Assembly (NCBI GenBank): GCA_028287415.1
Contig: JAQBPS010000811.1
Coordinates: forward strand, 1 to 6,950
Direction: 5' to 3'
Length of the DNA: 6,950 bases
DNA from: Bacillota bacterium
Lineage (GTDB): Bacteria; Bacillota; Sulfobacillia; Symbiobacteriales; Symbiobacteriaceae
Below the pieces are notes generated by a model, which did not search any database, was not told where the DNA came from, and worked only from the letters and a program-made list of their open reading frames with translations. The stretch's first letter is position 1, and each line of letters begins with the position of its first letter. The translations under genes and the position numbers were made by a program. Below are positions 4,979-6,950 of this stretch, in pieces.

Positions 4979-5875
4979 TCAGTCGCGGCCGAGGGGCCCG
5001 CGGGCCATCAGGCGCAGAAAAGCGCTGACCGCGGCAAAGTCAAGCTCGCCCATGCCGGCGGTGCGGGCGCCGGCGTAAGCCTCATGTGCGCCCGACGCGG
5101 TCGGCAGCGCCGCACCCAGCCGATGCGCCTCGGCGAGGGCAAGCCCCAGGTCCTTCTCCATCAGCTTTAGCTGGAAGGCGGGAGCGAACTGCTCGTTCAG
5201 CATGATCGGCGCCTTGAGCTTCACAATCGGTGAGGCGACGGGACCCTCGCCCAGCATGGCCGCGACCTGCTCACGGTCCAGCCCGAGCCGCTCGCCAAGG
5301 GCCAGCCCCTCGGCGACCGCGGAGACGAGCGTCGCCGTCACCATGTTCGAGATCACCTTGGCCCCGGCGCCCGCACCGACCGGGCCGAAGTGGGTGATGC
5401 CGTCGCCCATCGCAAGCATGACAGGGCGGGCCGACGCCACGGCATCGGCCGACCCGCCCGCCACGAAATGCAGGGTGCCCTTCGTGGCGGGGCCGACGCT
5501 GCCCAGCACGGGCGCATCGATGAACTGCACGCCGGCGGCCTCAGCGGCTGCGGCGAGCTTGCGCACCGCCTCCGGCCCGATGGTCGAGCATTCGACCCAG
5601 ACGGCGCCCTTCGGGGCGGCGGTCAGGAAGCCGTCCGGTCCCAGCGCCACCGCTGCAACGGCCGCCGGGCCTGACAGCATCGTGACGATACAACTGGCCT
5701 CCGCCACCGCGTTATGCAGGGACTCGGCCAGGCGTCCGCCCGCTTCCGTGAGGGCCGCGCCACGGCCCGGCGAGCGGTTCCAGCCGCTTACAATGAAGCC
5801 CTTGCGCGCCAAATTAAGGGCCATGGGGAGCCCCATCGCTCCCAGCCCGAGAAACGCTACGTTATGTGTACCCAT
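4979..5875 (-). CDS. NAD(P)-dependent beta-hydroxyacid dehydrogenase
   Basis: A 298-residue enzyme of the 3-hydroxyisobutyrate dehydrogenase / 6-phosphogluconate dehydrogenase superfamily; it interconverts a short beta-hydroxyacid and its semialdehyde or ketoacid in the cytoplasm. The N-terminal Rossmann motif is FLGLGAMGLPMALNLARKG (8-26). The residues after beta-2, WNRSP (32-36), suggest NADP(H) rather than NAD(H). ECSTIG (95-100) and the substrate loop FIDAPVLGSVGPATKGTL (118-135) follow; the loop resembles glyoxylate / succinic semialdehyde reductases more than the DAPVSGG of true 3-hydroxyisobutyrate dehydrogenases. The catalytic Lys is K173 in GAGAGAKVISN, and a second conserved Lys lies in MEKDLGLALAEA. 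Length is normal. The ATG at 5875 has GGAGG about 10 nt upstream. It lies 24 nt after the phosphoesterase stop, so the two probably share a transcript. The exact substrate is uncertain. Confidence 0.9.
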   Translation of the reverse strand: MGTHNVAFLGLGAMGLPMALNLARKGFIVSGWNRSPGRGAALTEAGGRLAESLHNAVAEASCIVTMLSGPAAVAAVALGPDGFLTAAPKGAVWVECSTIGPEAVRKLAAAAEAAGVQFIDAPVLGSVGPATKGTLHFVAGGSADAVASARPVMLAMGDGITHFGPVGAGAGAKVISNMVTATLVSAVAEGLALGERLGLDREQVAAMLGEGPVASPIVKLKAPIMLNEQFAPAFQLKLMEKDLGLALAEAHRLGAALPTASGAHEAYAGARTAGMGELDFAAVSAFLRLMARGPLGRD

Positions 5876-5899
5876 CGCTAAAAGACCTCCAAGTTTGGT

Positions 5900-6601
5900 T
5901 TAGGCGGGACGGCCGGTCTGCACCTCCTGCATGTAGCGGTCGCGGCCGGGAAACCCGTCGCGGGACTCGATCAGCGCCAGCAGCGCCCGGCGGTCGTAGT
6001 CGATCCGGATGCTGGTCGCGCTCAGGCGATCGCCGTCCAGTTCGAGCAGGGTGTAGGCGGGGCGGGGGTCGCCGTCGTAGGGGATGCCGACCGAGCCGGT
6101 GCTGAGGATCAACTTGCCGGATTCAGTGCGGAACTGATAGGCCACATGCTGGTGACCGCAGGTGATGAAACCGGCCCTCACGCCCACGAAGACGCCCGGC
6201 TCTTGCTCTTCCGTCCAGGGGAAGAGGTACTCTTCGATGTTGCGAGGCGAGCCGTGCACGCAGAGCAGTTCGCCGCCGCCGGGCAGCGGCTCGGTGTGGG
6301 AGAAGGGGAGCCGGCTGAGGGCGCTCAGGTCGCGGTCGCCGCAGGCGCGCAGCGCATAGTCCAGGAGGGGCTGCAGCTGCGGCTTTGGCGCACTCTTCGC
6401 GAAGAACTCGTCGGTGTTGCCCCGGATGGTCGTCGCACCGAGTTGCTCCAGCGCATCCAGGCACTCGGCGGGCTGCGGGCCCTTGAAGATCTGGTCGCCC
6501 AGGTTGATGACGCGATCGGGCTTGGCCCGGTCAAGGTCGCGGAGCACCGCCTCCAGCGCGGCATAGTTGCCGTGGATGTCCGAGATGATCGCAATCCGCA
6601 T
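5900..6601 (-). CDS. Calcineurin-like metallophosphoesterase (YfcE/ApaH-like)
   Basis: A 233-residue two-metal phosphoesterase. All metal-binding motifs are present: SDIHGN with D8 and H10, LGDQ with D36, RGNTDE with N62 (the His of the usual GNHD is Thr here), CVHGSP with H116, and CGHQHV with H150 and H152. The GNxD variant is common in the compact Metallophos_2 group, whose members cleave phosphodiesters or phosphomonoesters. No signal peptide or membrane segment is visible. The ATG at 6601 is preferred because it gives the usual family start MRIAIISDIHGN; a GTG immediately before it (6602-6604) is equally well placed relative to the AGGGAGG site, so the protein could be one residue longer. 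It is first in a likely two-gene unit with the dehydrogenase; nothing shows a shared pathway. The substrate is unknown. Confidence 0.9.
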   Translation of the reverse strand: MRIAIISDIHGNYAALEAVLRDLDRAKPDRVINLGDQIFKGPQPAECLDALEQLGATTIRGNTDEFFAKSAPKPQLQPLLDYALRACGDRDLSALSRLPFSHTEPLPGGGELLCVHGSPRNIEEYLFPWTEEQEPGVFVGVRAGFITCGHQHVAYQFRTESGKLILSTGSVGIPYDGDPRPAYTLLELDGDRLSATSIRIDYDRRALLALIESRDGFPGRDRYMQEVQTGRPA

Positions 6602-6716
6602 CACGGATTACCTCCCTTCAGCCGTTATCGTTTATTCTTTCCCTGATCGCTGCGGGCTTCCTGCCTTGTAGCGCAGAATTTGGGGCGCGGCTGCGTCGGG
6701 CAGGGGCAGTGCCTAC

Positions 6717-6762
6717 AACCCGAGTCTCCGCTTAACGGGTTCTACGGCTTATTCTTAAGCGG
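6717..6762. repeat. Overlapping inverted repeats in the phosphoesterase upstream region
   Basis: CCGCTTAA (6728-6735) pairs with TTAAGCGG (6755-6762): 8 bp, 19-nt loop. AACCCG (6717-6722) pairs with CGGGTT (6736-6741): 6 bp. The second hairpin's loop contains one arm of the first, so the two cannot both form. On the minus strand they would lie about 115-160 nt upstream of the phosphoesterase start. No T run follows. Confidence 0.55.
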
Positions 6763-6840
6763 GCGCCGCCATCGTCCGCGCCGCTGTAATGTTCTTTTTG
6801 TGGCGGTGACCAGGTAGGGCTGTGCGGCATGCCTCCGGCA

Positions 6841-6894
6841 GCGTCGGGGCCAGGGCGATGGGCCCCGACGCAGATGCGGCCGGGCCCATCGCCC
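6841..6894. repeat. Two long, mutually exclusive perfect inverted repeats
   Basis: GCGTCGGGGCC (6841-6851) pairs with GGCCCCGACGC (6861-6871): 11 bp, 9-nt loop. GGGCGATGGGCCC (6853-6865) pairs with GGGCCCATCGCCC (6882-6894): 13 bp, 16-nt loop. The arms overlap at 6861-6865, so only one stem can form at a time. Neither is followed by a T run on either strand. They lie just downstream of a possible minus-strand stop codon at 6902-6904, so a 3' end hairpin of an upstream gene is one reading. Confidence 0.8.
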
Positions 6895-6901
6895 GAGTCG
6901 T

Positions 6902-6950
6902 CTAATAGGTCGCCGTCTGCGGCCGCTGCCGAAGCAAGGGCTCCGACACC
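6902..6950 (-). CDS. Possible C-terminal end of a gene continuing beyond the window
   Basis: On the minus strand one frame from the window edge reads VSEPLLRQRPQTATY and then TAG. It could be the tail of a protein encoded past base 6950. The only support is that long inverted repeats of 3'-end type begin about 8 nt after the stop. Fifteen codons are too few to judge, and another frame is open across the same stretch. Confidence 0.2.
   Translation of the reverse strand, partial: VSEPLLRQRPQTATY

Larger units (their letters stand above)
6605..6950. other. Largely non-coding region upstream of the phosphoesterase
   Basis: About 346 nt without a convincing gene on either strand. It holds the phosphoesterase ribosome binding site (near 6609-6616), an AT-richer stretch around 6620-6642 that may include its promoter but has no clear -35/-10 pair, and two groups of inverted repeats listed separately. 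One frame on the minus strand stays open from the window edge to about 6737, but the translation is Gly/Ala/Asp/Arg-rich and unlike a conserved protein. No tRNA or rRNA is seen. Confidence 0.5.

Noticed and set aside
3741..5078. A 445-codon open frame on the plus strand antisense to the permease
   Set aside because: The translation is an Arg/Asp/His/Glu-rich polar string with no fold-like pattern, while the opposite strand encodes a clear NCS2 permease. It is a shadow of GC-rich codon structure.
6605..6950. tRNA or other known RNA gene in the gene-free region
   Set aside because: No cloverleaf, T-loop GGTTCRA box or other recognisable RNA core is visible; only inverted repeats are present.

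Overview
The window is GC-rich throughout (roughly two-thirds G+C by eye). It has strong AGGAGG-type ribosome binding sites, GTG/TTG starts, a textbook hairpin-plus-T-run terminator and a sigma-A/sigma-70 type promoter. Together with a MutS2-type protein this suggests a high-GC Gram-positive-like bacterium (for example a GC-rich Bacillota lineage) or another MutS2-bearing phylum such as Chloroflexota. The sequence alone does not fix the taxon.

Layout. Bases 1-1599 (+) hold the 3' part of one large gene. It begins inside the Walker A motif of a MutS2 ATPase and continues, without a stop, through a repeat-built Thr/Pro linker into a complete RsgA-like (YjeQ) circularly permuted GTPase with OB fold and zinc knuckle. 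The KOW and Smr domains that normally end MutS2 are absent; RsgA takes their place. This fusion is the most unusual thing in the window. Bases 1603-6601 hold five genes, all on the minus strand. In transcription order they are: a calcineurin-like metallophosphoesterase; a beta-hydroxyacid dehydrogenase (NADP-type, glyoxylate / succinic semialdehyde reductase-like) 24 nt downstream; an AzgA-type NCS2 purine permease closed by a strong terminator; and then, from a new promoter placed directly after that terminator, a PadR regulator overlapping an FAD-dependent group A monooxygenase. The monooxygenase converges on the fusion gene with only 3 nt between the stops. Bases 6602-6950 are mainly non-coding and contain two sets of competing inverted repeats.

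How the genes may work together. padR and the monooxygenase form an obvious self-regulated unit: the promoter is covered by a 7-2-7 palindrome plus a third half-site, and the second gene starts inside the first. This layout is typical of a ligand-induced detoxification or resistance pair, although the substrate cannot be read from sequence. The phosphoesterase, dehydrogenase and permease look like ordinary metabolic or salvage genes. The MutS2-RsgA fusion joins two families that act on ribosomes: MutS2 on collided or stalled ribosomes, RsgA on the 30S subunit. It therefore suggests a one-chain ribosome rescue / small-subunit quality-control factor. Its RsgA half keeps the G1, G3, G4 and zinc motifs but appears to have lost the switch I (G2) loop, so it may bind GTP without normal hydrolysis.
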